Positions 22,982 through 35,500 of a stretch of 64,000 nucleotides of DNA are shown in pieces; positions within the stretch are counted from its first letter, which is position 1; each line of letters starts with the position of its first letter. Both the position numbers and the translations under genes were made by a program. Source of the DNA: Enoplolaimus lenunculus (taxonomy: Eukaryota > Nematoda > Enoplea > Enoplida > Thoracostomopsidae). Where the stretch lies: NCBI GenBank assembly GCA_030248215.1, contig JASANG010001052.1, positions 1 through 64,000 on the forward strand, read 5' to 3'. The notes under the pieces were generated by a model. The model was given only the letters and a program-made list of their open reading frames with translations, was not told where the DNA came from and made no database searches.

Positions 22982-23583
22982 AAAGATTGATAAATGCGTT
23001 TCCTTCAAATATTAACGTGTGTTGCTTCGATACAGTCGTAAGTATATATGTAACTTGGGAGTTTTCCTTTGGCAATTTCATGAACGGATGGTAACTGCAG
23101 TTGATCGAAAGAAATGTATATAAAACAGGACTACGGTGCCAAAAATGAATCCAATGTGAGGTTTTCCACTGGCTTCGGCAAAAAGTTTATTGTTCGATTT
23201 GCTATAACTTTGTTACAATTTTTGGCACACATTGTCGGGGTCTTTTGTAAAAACGAACAAAGCCGAAATTTTTGACTACGCTTTATAGTTATTTGCTAAA
23301 ATTTTAAATTATTTATTGTTTAAAGTACTTAGTTTCGTATTAACTCCGGCTATAACAAGTTCTGTTGAATACCTGTATTTCACCTCTGGTTGCACCCCAC
23401 TGTGCTGTCGTGTAATCCGGCATAATATAGTTTCAGTTTATATCTTGCTTTTAAGTAGCGGACTATATTGCGCATTTTACAACGACGACTGGAAATATTT
23501 CACATAATGTAGCAGATTCATTAATTTAACAAAGAAACTGGAAAACTTCATGTCATCTGCATCCGACTGTTTGTCTAACAATA
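22982..23583. other. Spacer before SCAPER
   Basis: AT-rich, no supported gene. It probably contains the 5' untranslated region and promoter of SCAPER; the bases just before the chosen ATG at 23584 remain open in frame for a short distance, so an upstream start exon cannot be excluded. Confidence 0.4.
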
Positions 23584-26500
23584 ATGAGCTACTCCCCGGA
23601 GACAAAAGATACCTTGTATAGTGAGCACGCGGAGCTTAAAGTTAAGCATGATGTTGTCCAGCGTAAACTTTCCAATGAAGGAACTCAAACTAACGGTGAT
23701 TTTGTTGAAGAATTCATTGGTCTACGAAACTTATCTTACACTGACCGTTCTCAGCCTTATTGCTCACAGACGCAACCTTCGCATGCTGAAACTACTGCAT
23801 CTAAGATGTGTTCCGAACATGAACATACCTCTGTTTCGCACACTGCGGAGCCAAATGTAAACAGTGTTCGAGCTTTGATACGCGAAGAAGGATTGTTGGC
23901 TCGAAATTTGCTGTCTTGGAACGTACCGCTTGATATAATGATGGCAAAGAAGAGCACTCAACGTTATGGAGCAGTAGTAGAAAGCGCGGCCGGAAGATGT
24001 GATGACGACTACGGTAAGATTGCGATAATGTGTGTGGAATTTAGCGGTTGCATGGTTTTTAGTTCAAAATCACATCTGAGTTCATCACGCGTCGAGATCA
24101 ATATTTTGTATCTAGTTCTCAGCTGAGCCAGCAATAACCGTTGTGGGAATTGTGCGATTGCGTGTATAGCGCCTGTTAGAAAGACAAGCAAAACATTCAC
24201 GAGTGAATTTGGTGCAACCTTTTTTCGATATATAAGTTGCATTTAGCGTGGCAATTTGCATACAATGTTGACGCAATTGGTTGTAACCTTTTCAGAGTGT
24301 CGCCAGTTTAGCAATAACAGCCCATCTAACAGTAACCATTTGCCGCGGCCCTGTGAAACAACGACTTCAATTAAGTCCTGCTCTGCTACGGCCAGTTCTG
24401 CTCACAATAGTAAGTTAATTTTGGTTTTGTAATGTATTATTTTGAATTAGTTTTACAGATCAAATTTTAGTCGTATTTGAAACGGCAGAGGTCTGCTGGC
24501 CTGGTATCTATTTAAATAACGTGCAATGTTTGAACGACTGGGGTCTTACTCTCCCAGGATTTTATTTTGGCGTGGGCTGCTGCCCTGACCACCTTCTCAG
24601 TTCTCTGGGATCCACCCTGGTTGAAACTTAATTTTGGTCATCGCCAAAAACTTTCGATTATTAGAATTATGTACATTATAGAATGAAGTTTGATCTGTAA
24701 ATATTCGACAAGGCGCAGCTGTATTATATTCTAAATGCAGTGACACTCTGTTATGTGCAACAAACTGCCGAGCAAAGTCTTTTGTTATATATTATTGACA
24801 AACACTGGTTTTGTTAACCAACTGGAACGGTAGCTTTTCTGGTGTCCTTGAATGGATTGAAAAGTATTGAAAAGTACGTATTACATTGAATTTAATGCTG
24901 AATTCAAGAAGGCAAACTTGGTCAAAGAACGCTTGATCTTCGTACTCGCTACTGGAGTTTTATGTTTGAAAATTTACGCCGAGCGGTAGATGCGATTTAT
25001 GACACGTGTTTCGCGGATCGCAGTGTGATTGAATGTAAAGTCAGTGCTGTTTAAATAAAGATTTGAGTAGAAAGTAGGAATTGAACATTTAAATGAAGTT
25101 GTTGTTTTAGCAGTATATTTTAGTCGCAGTTAATTTTGTTTGATCTTTTTATTCTTTAAGCCAATTTGTTTATTCCAGCATGTTAATGTTGAATGCGAAC
25201 TTGATCGACTGGGAATTTTGCAATTTTAGGGTTTTAATACTTTAATAGCAGTAGTGTTGTGCCAGCGTGCGTAAAACATTAAAGTGATTTTATTGTAGGA
25301 AGCAATAATGATTCTTGAATATTACGCCCGTGACTTTGCATCTCTCATTGAATATTTTGCGTTGGAAGAAGAAATGGAAAAAAGTGAAAAGTACGTTTGT
25401 TACGGGTTCTTTATTTCAGTTAATAAACAGTGAATGTGCGAAAACTGTGTTGGAATATGCTAAGTATATTAACTAATTTCTGTTAACCATAAAAAGTCAT
25501 AGCGAATTCCAGTGTGAGTTTCGAAGCCCAACGAAGAAAATGCCCGTATAAGCCAAATCTTGCGATTTTCACTGTATACAGCAAGGCACTTGCCCACTCT
25601 TTAGTCATGATTTGGCTACTGATGTTGATTAACAACACTAAACAGCTTGTGCAAGATTAAGGTTTATATTTGGAAATGGCTTTGCAATAAATGGAGTTTG
25701 ATTTGCCTGAAAAAGACATTTATTGCATTTCTTAAGTTAACTGGATACTTGTTTTTAGTTTCCCCCGCACTTTTGTTTATTTTACAAAAGGTGGAAGTGC
25801 TCCCCACAGTGTTTATATTATTTCAAGATAAACGGTTAGGTTCATAGGTTCGTCATGTGTGTGGAAGGCTTTTTGGGGGCGGAGAGTAAACAAGTATCGT
25901 TCACTGTACAGCATGTCGGTTTTAGGCCATGCTCAATCGCTTGGGAGATTCGAAAGACAAATATATTTTCTCCTACAAAACCGCTATCGACCCATACTCC
26001 TGGAGGCTTAACTCCTACGCCGACTGCGGCTACTGGTGTCGTTTCGCCATGTGTTATTAACGGTAGTGGTGCAATTGACGTTGTTTCCACGTCAACACAA
26101 ACGGATGCATCCAGTGAAACACGTTTTGGATCTTTGCGGAATTTGAAGTTAGTTTTTGAAATCAGCTTTCAGGTTGTATTATATAGGATAGTAATATCCT
26201 CACAGTTCCCTTCAATCATATATCTTGACCAATTATCACTGTGTTCTCATACTAAAATTATTGTAAAATTGTGAACGCGACGCGCGCTGGTGCATTTTGC
26301 GCCAGTTTAGTTTTCAGTATGTTGCATACTCTTACCTATATTAGCTTGACGCAGATTGTGAAACTCAGCTTAACATACTTGCAATATGGATGAGCAATAA
26401 CCAATCTCCGGATCGCTAAGACGCTCACCAAGCTGGAGAGTTTGTGAAAATACACCAAGGAACGAAATGAGACTATTTTATGCTACAGCGGGCTGTAGAT

Positions 26501-29500
26501 ACGTTTCGCTCTGTGTTGTAGTCTAACTGCTAGGGTACTAATGATTTGACGGTAACAAACTACGATGAGCGTATAATAGAATTAAATTTGGCTAATCGTA
26601 TAAACTATGTATTTGTTATATGTTTAAATTTGGCTAATCGTATAAACTATGTATTAGGTATATGTTTATATTTTAGTTTGCAACTGCACGACTCAAGTAA
26701 TCCTCCTGCGCAGCCGTCTGGAGTTGGTGTAGTTAGTCAATTGACACCCGTATCGACGTCCAGCGGTAATTTAATTGGTTCAACAGGAAGCGATGCATTT
26801 AATGTTCAACATGATTCAGAAATAAAGTTATGCGCAGTTACGTTACCATTAACTTCGAATATATCACAGCCGACAGCGTCAGTGTCTTCTTGTCTAAGTG
26901 CCAGCGCTGCCGTGACTGAGTCCTCCATAAAAGATAGTAGTCTGACAGGCAGTGTCGCAAAAACCTCACCATCGCCAGAACGAGGAAAACCACATACTGG
27001 TGCGAATTCAAAAGATTCGTCCACCATGGATATGAGAGCGTTGCTCAAGCGTAATCTGAGTACGATTAAAGTGAAACCGATTATTATTTGTAATGATGAC
27101 GACGATAGCGAAGTGGATGAGGATCGAAATAGTCAAGCAGGGTTTCAAAAAAGTAGCAGCGAACCAGCAGATAAAACGCTTGACAGTAGAGCGTTGTGTG
27201 GAGATCCTTTGACCTGTAAGTTGTCAGAGGATGGATATACTAAGGTTGAAATGGGTGACGAAAGTGTTTCGGTGAAATGCTTGCAGGACGGTAAAGTTTG
27301 GGAGCAGAACGGTAACGAAGAAACGTCACTTTTGCCACAAAGTTGTCAGAAGATGGGCAGCAGAGGCGGAGCAAGTAGCGCCGTAATGGCTCCTCAGCCT
27401 GATATAGTGATAAGCTCATCGGCTAGCTGTGTTTTTTCAACGACCACCGCTCAGGAAGAAATGACATCATTGAATTTGAAGCCTTATCAAGGTGGTGCAG
27501 GATTGAAATTGACGGAGGGCCAGACAGGAGACCGCAGCTGCTTAACAAAAGTGTCTTGTGCGACTAGTATCTCGACATGTTTGGGGCTACGCGAACGGCC
27601 TACTCGATCGGTGGCACGACAGTCGCATTCTAATGGCGGAGCATTGAAACCGAGTGCTGCGGCAACGGCCCACGATGATAATTTTGGACGCGGGTGCCGG
27701 AGCAACGCTGCATCCTCGCGGTGTTCTTCAGAGCGAAGTAGTTCCGGGCCACCACCTCGCTCTTCGAGTCCGAGCTCTGACGGTGGCGATAGCGTTGAAA
27801 GTTACGCCGATAAGGTATCTATATATTTGCTGAACATTTCAAAGCAGTTCATTTATATGGTCTGAATTCATACAGTTTCCATTTCGTGCAAAAGGGATAA
27901 CTTTTTTGCTGTAGAATATTAAATAAAACATTGTGGTGTATATTTCAATGACTGACATGAGAATTTTTGGTTCAAAGTTTTGATTTTCAGCTTAGACAGG
28001 AGAAGATTTTTATATTTTTAACATTAAATATTTTGAACGTGCAAGGTATTTTGAACTGAATGGGAGTCGCAAACTCCATGCGCTGGTTTATATTCAGGTC
28101 AAAGGTCACAAATTGTTGATTACTTCAACCTCGAATAGCATGTGTTCAGAACAAGCGAAATCAAGATGTGGCTTGCAACCTAATCATCCAGAATTCGGTT
28201 CACCTGGTCTTCTGAGCGAACTGGCTGGTGGTGCGGGAAAGGCTGTGGCTGCAAGTAAGACCTGCAAGGTTTTGATTTTAGAACAGTACTGGAAGACATT
28301 AAAATCGTCAAAAGGTATAGCGTCATTTTTAGTAATTCCGAAGTGTTTTCTAGATCTGCATTTTAAAAGCCTGTATCAATAATCATTATAAACACGTTCT
28401 TACTCGCATTGCAAAAACAGAAGTACGCTTATTGTAAGCAGCGATGGTTTGTTTGTTACGCTTACGGAACATTTGGCTATACCGCAATACGATTCGTGTT
28501 TGAGTTTTATATATGCCGTTTTAATATTTATCAAGGTAGCACAGAAAGCCTTCAATATACGCGAATACACCACTTTTGGGGGCACTTATCGCTTAAAAAT
28601 GGTTTAAATGAGTTTAGAAGTGAATATTGTATAGTGGCAGTTAGCATTACAGTGTATAACGTATAAAAATGTCCGGTTGAACGTGGGGGAATCTACCCGC
28701 TTCAAATTGTCTCTGGTTTCCCCTATGTTTAACCGGGGGGGAGCCTTCCCGCAAAAATGGAATAGGGATAGGCCAAAATCAGTTTGAAGATATAAATTTA
28801 CGTCTCAAAATTTTTTTGAAGCTTGGGTTCTTTTCAGAGCTTGTTTTTCGTTTGCACATTATTCATATTTTAATTCAGTTGACACGTGTTTGTAGAACTA
28901 TGTAAACTGGCAAACAAAATCGACAACTCCTGTTTTTCCGGACTTCCTTTGAAATGTAGTTCTTGTTGGACTTTTGATATTTATCTAGATATATTTTTGC
29001 AGGAGGTAAACTTAACGGGCCATTAAGTTCGCGCCCAAATGAGAAATCAGAGACTTCAATAACCAAAATTTCAAAGGGCATTCAGCAGGAAAAAAAGCAA
29101 CATCAACCGATTGTATCGGATGGAAACACCGGCAAAACAGGAGTACCAACAACTCGTAGTACGAAAGTTGTATTTTCGGTTGGAAATATTCGTCAGACAA
29201 AAGCTTCGATTGCCAAAATGAATTACAATCGTCAGTATTTAGCGCAGCGTCGAGAAAAAGAGCTTCGAGATGCAAAGGTAAAATGCCAGAGCGATCCTGC
29301 GAAAAAACAAAACAAAAGTTTTGCGACTAATTTAGTTTGAAGAGTAGTTTTATTTTTCTTACATACGCACGTTTCTTGTTGTAGAATTCGACTGAAAATA
29401 AGTTTTTTAAGAACATAAAAATTGTGTTGCCTAATTGAATGTCAGCATTGGCGAACATTCGTCGATTTTTGTACTGTTTTGTAAAATTTTCGTTCTGTTA

Positions 29501-32500
29501 TTGTAAGTATTTTTGTTCCACTTTCGTAAACTGCAAAAGCTGATGCATTTATGTTACTGGAGCTTTCTTTTCAAAATTATTGATTTTGCACAGAGAACGG
29601 ATTCCATTTTTTGTGACCAAGCTAGGGGTTTAACTAGTGTGTTTTGTAACCAGCCTACAGGCTATTGTCCAAGCGCAGATAGAATAATGGCCCTGCCAGT
29701 CGACCAAACGCGAAGGCGGGTCGCGTGGGGCGGAGCTATACTGAATGGCATTCACTAGTTTAATTTCAGGGCGAATTTCACTCATTTCATCGCGCTTATC
29801 ATCCGCCGAAAAAGGTGTCCTCAGTACCGTCTCTAGCGCAATCTGCGGAAACTAAATGTATGGAGTTTAATGCAAGTAAGTATCGTGAATTTGATTTTTC
29901 AGTAGAAAAGTGAACATTTTTCTAAAACAAATGAAGTGGATCATGCATAATAGGATTGATATTGTGTAGAAGATTTTAGACCAATACCACGTATTTCACC
30001 CACTGAGCTGTCTCACAAACGTTGGTTATCTTGTTATATCAAGAAGGCGAAGTATTCAATGTTTTTGGTAGGGAAACGTATTTACAAATTATTACATTTT
30101 TAAGTTTATTTATTTACTTTCCAATTAATTTAATTACGCATATTTAGCTACGAACATATTTTCATCAAATCAGTATGTAGCAGCATAAGCGCCTTTCACC
30201 GCGGTGTTTTTGGGCTTGTGAAATGAAATGCAAAAGTTCCTGTCCTTGATTACTAGGTAGGCCGAGCTTTGCTCAAGGAAATGTAGTAGTATTACGACAG
30301 GTGATAAATAGCGATTGGTTGTCCGTGTTGTATTACTTTGTGATTTTGTGTAAGGTTCTCACCAGTGGATTTTGGTTACCAGTCGTCGGCATGGCGGTAG
30401 TCGATTTCGAAGTTATCGTTCCAATGAAAGTTTAAATAGTTTGCAAAGTATACGCGAAGATGAAGATATTGAGTCAAATTTAACTATCCAGACACCGTCA
30501 GAAGGTTTAACTCAAACGGCAACAACAGCAACAACGTGGCAAAACAACGAATTACGCATGAAACGAACAATGTTGGACTGTTTGTCGGCAAATGATCGTA
30601 ATATCGTGGGTACTGGGAAGGATACTTCCAGAAAACAATTTGAAAGAGAGGCAAAAGATTGTAAACTGGATTCCATTGATGCCGTGATTGTGAACAATAC
30701 TGCGGACAACAAGAAACGACCAGAAGTAACAGCGGAGTTAACAGAACTTAACGTTGCAATAGGCGAAGAACCGGTGTTGAGTGATAAGAAACCGTTAGAG
30801 GCTCAGGTAGGTTAGTTGTTGGGTGTTGTTTGTTAAGTTATAGTTTGTTGTTGGCGTCAAGGGTGGTCACAGGGGGAGTAGTGGGCGGCCTCCTTTCCCG
30901 AATTATTTTGTATAGAGCTAATTTTTAGATGCAAAAATAAAAAACTCAAAAAATTCATACCCGAGTAACAATAATATCCCCCTTCGAAAAATTCCTGGGC
31001 TCACCAGTGATATGCGTATGCCGTATTTCGAAATCAATGCTTTTATAATTTTGGATTTGTAAAGTTGATGAAAACCTGATGTGGAAATGATTAAAACGTG
31101 TGGTGATCTGTTGAGCTACGTTTTTGTTGGTTTGAAAAATGCAATTGAGTACTTCTGTGGTGCATATTGTTGTAAATTGGGCTTCCTGTTCCTCCAAAAA
31201 TTCAGTTCAATCGGTAAAATTTATGTTTCTGATGGAACTTGGTCATAGCATCAATCAAACTTAAAGCGCTCTGGTTAGAAAGAGGTAGTTCAGGGATATT
31301 TACTGTAGCAAATTTGGAAATATTGTGTCAGTTGTGAAACTGGTAACAATTGTTATTATTGTTTACGAGTGTGGTTACTTTTTATTTTATGGCTAAAATG
31401 TCGCGTGTTACAATATTTAGGACAGTGTCGGTAGCACAAAAAGTGATCTATTGGTTCCTCGTGAAATTCTGGTTGCAAACCCGGATAAGGTTTGGTTTAT
31501 GTTTTTCTGGACATTTTGTATTGATGTCGATATTGTGCGTTGTAAAATTCAATATCGTTTCAACTAAGTCTCGCTTACGCAAATGCAATATTTGGTGTCA
31601 AACACCTTGTGTTGGTGAATCAACAAACGCCAAGGAGAAATGGTTGTTTAAAGGCACATGTTGTTAGGTGGAACAGGGATTCAGTAGTGTGTCTGGCAAA
31701 AGTATTAAAAATTGAAACAAAGGTTTATTGAACAATTTTTAAACACTGCAGGCTTTGTCAGAAAATCTTAACAGTGACACCAGTACGTATGCGGTGAAAG
31801 CGACTGGTATACGCGATGATGAATCAGAAGAAGCCTCGTTGCAGTGCTTAACAGGTTATAGCTGTTTTGCTTAGTTAAAATGCACTTTATTTCATTCTGA
31901 TAACACAGGCTGTTTTGTTGTTCGAGCCTAGAATTTGTGGTTTGTTAGATTTCATTTTGAATCGCCACCCGTGGTTTATGCACTAATGGTGCTTTTATGG
32001 AAATACTAAGCTCTGATCAGGACCATGCTTTGTTGTATTTATCAATATTCAACACCTTTCGATTGAAATAATTTGAGGCTAATGTGTGGTGTATTAGAAG
32101 AACTATTTCAGATTTCTTGATTGAACTGAATTTTAGCCTCTGACGAAATTCCGTTTTCATTTTCATTCGGGCTGTATTTTAGAGGAAGAACTAAGTCTTG
32201 CCGAAGAAGAGGAAAATCTAAAGTTAGAAATTGAGCACGAAGATTTGTTGAAATCGTTTGACGATGAAATTGATGCTGTTGAACAGCAACATGCTTTTCG
32301 GCCGCATGCAAAAGATAATTTTGCGGACGATAAAAGAGTACGTTCTATTCCTGACAGTGATCAAAGACCCCACTCAACCGATGGAAATCAAGCTGACACT
32401 CCGGTGCCTCCTGTGTTGGTAAGTTTATTACAGCACTGGGTTTAATATATTAAATATATAAATACCACGTGAATGTAGGTGGTGAACGTTTAACTTTGAG

Positions 32501-35500
32501 GCAGATTCTCTCATTGGCAATGGTGCATCAAGTTTTGTAGTATTTCAATTTTCAAGTGGAACGGGTCTATTATTGATGTAATTCAATTTCAGGCAACGCC
32601 AACTCAGTCGTCTACGGAGCGGGTACAGCAGACCATGTCACGATCTTTAGAGGATAAAACATCATTTGATGCTGCCGAGCGCGCTAAAGGTTGGTTTGCT
32701 AAATAGTGTGGCGGTATAGTTTTTGACGATTTTGATGCCTTCCAGCGGTAGCGTCATTCGGTATCGTACGCGAATTGCAGTACGGCACCCAATCGATGAT
32801 TAAATGTTTTAACTTGTGCAGGCGCCGCACGTCAAGTACAGCATAACCTTTATCGTTACCTATGCTTGTTGTTTCGTTAGTTAGATTCTGGATTGTGTTG
32901 TTCAACAGTGCGGTCATAATGCTAAAGTCCGAGGGGTTTAAATCAGTTGGCCCAGTTCCACTTACAGATTTCGACTAGTAATTGTTTAGTTTTTATAAAC
33001 AAGTTGTCAGATTTGTGTACTGAATTGTGGACCATGTTCTATTTCAGCTGAATGCCTAAACCTCAGTAACGTGCCATGGATTGATATAATTGATCACGAA
33101 TTTTGTGATTTACGGGCGCCTGGGCAAGCGGTACAACTACACGAAAAGCTATCGTCACCTTCTCGAAAACGGTAGTTTTTGCTAATTTTTTATTGTTGCG
33201 ATAAACCTGTGTAGATTTTTGATGCTAACAGACCAGGTACCAAGACACCAAAACTTTACAAAATATAATGTACAAGGTTGGGCTTTGAATATTATTTTCT
33301 TTTACATATTCTTATGTTTTTAATCTTTCATAATTCATAAATGAGATGATTTTAGTCGTATATTGGTAGGATTCTGGTCATATAAGCAGTATACCACTGA
33401 CATGGAGTTACAATAATTTTGCTACGGCGTCTCCCAAAAAACTTTCGTTGGGATGGTTTTTCCGTTTTGTGCTGCATTTATGCAAACTTGCAACGTCAGT
33501 TAAAGGGCGGCCTGAATGTTATGTATTTATCTTAAAATATTGCGAAATTTGCGTTATCGACCTGACGGTAACTTTCGGTTTTATATATTTCTCAATATTT
33601 ATAGAACACCAGCTGACGCAATAAAGAAATCCGCTGAACGCCAAGCGAAAGCAGATGAAAAACGTTTAAAATTGCAAGAAGAACGTGCAAGTCGTCGACG
33701 AGAATTGTTAAAAAAGGTAAGAGTTTCTTTTTAATGATGTAAAGAGAATAGGTAATTCTAGTTAGTACTTTATGAAGTGCATAACTGCATTTGTTAAAAT
33801 TATTCCACTACAATTAGTAAATAGAGTGACGGTTGAGGTTATTTTTTAAATAGCTTTATAATATGAAATGAACTTTTATATTGAGGGTTCGGATGAATAC
33901 TATAAAAGCAGCTAAATGTAAAGAGTGTTTAACAAGTTTAAATTCTAATAGATTTTGAAATTTCTATATTGCTACGCCTACACAAGCTGGTGTCTAATGA
34001 TTTGCTGTAAAATACGTTATTTGCATATTAAAATGTATTTTTGTTGCTATAGGTTGAAGAAGTTAGAAAAGCTCGAGCGGGAGTTGTTGAAAGAAAACGC
34101 CAACTTTTAGAGCTTCGCATGGAACGAGCGGCAGAAAACCGTAGAGAACAGTTACAAGCGATAGTTCGAAAAGCTCATGACGAAGACGAAAAAGTGAGTG
34201 TAGTAACAGTTCAGCTATCAACCAGCTTGGGGAAATCCAGGCCTGATTTACTGTTTCAGTGATATCTTAATCAATTTGAAATGTGCGACGGTCAAGTTCT
34301 CTCGGAACTGCACTGAGCAAATTTAGGGGACAAAAATTATTTTACAAAACGATAACTGGGCTGAAAAATCGTACTGGTTATTTTTTATTTGTTCCTTACT
34401 GCATTGACAGGTACAGGAAGTTGCATTCATTAATTCGCTTCAACTCGACAATAAACGTCAAGAAGTGAAAGTGCGCTACGAAGAATGTGACCAACGATTG
34501 CGAACACTCGGCGAAGAACGTGCAAAACGACATGAAGAAAAAACTGCCAGAGAAGCAGCTGCTGGTGTATGTTTTTGTTTTGGATAGTAATGAATGACAT
34601 TATCAGTAAATCATTTATTACAGTTCCGGACTTGGTTCACAACTACGAGAAATTTTTGCCTGCGTTGATCTTATATATTTTTATCAATCTTTTATGAATA
34701 TTATTTGGTGATTTAAGTAAGATTACCCCAGTTTTTTAATTTCAGCTGAAACAGAGCTGTAAACTATGCAATGTATGGCGCAATGTTAAAATTGTATTTA
34801 TCAATCTGGGATATTTGACTTCAGTTTTGACTACTGCAAAAACGTTGATGTATGTAATTTTACATGAAAATTTTTTGTCTAATTTATTTTAGGAAAGGCG
34901 TAAAAACTTAAACAACCAACGGAAAGTTCGACTGGAAGAAATGGCTGAGCGACGTCGGATTCGGGAACAAACGATGCAACAACAAAAAACGCTGCAAGAG
35001 TCTAAACGTGTGAAACAAGCTAAAGATCGTGCAAGGTAAGCATTTTGTGTTTTTTTGGCCAGTACACGAAATAATTTTTTCAATATTTCAATTATTTGAC
35101 TTTGCATTTTTTAATTTGAATGTATATGATGTGTTGTTTTCAGTAATGCATTATTTGACAATACTAATAGTTCACGAACCGTTCTTTGGCACTCTACACT
35201 TTACTGTTTTAGGGAGAAAGCTGAAAAGCTAGCAGAAGTGAAAATGTCACCGCAAGCTGCCCATGCTCACATTGGCCTGAAAGTTCGTCTAAAAGTAACA
35301 ATACTCAAATTTTCGCTTAAATTTGTTGTTTTAAGTTTAAAGGTGCACAAACCAGTTTTTCTTAATTTAAGTTTCGACAGTATAATTTATTTCAAACCAA
35401 GCTGGAATTTTTCGAGTGAGGGGCCAGACATGGATGGATTTGCAGAGTAAGGCAGTTTGGCCATGTGGAAGACGCCACAACGTCCAATCACGAAACACTT

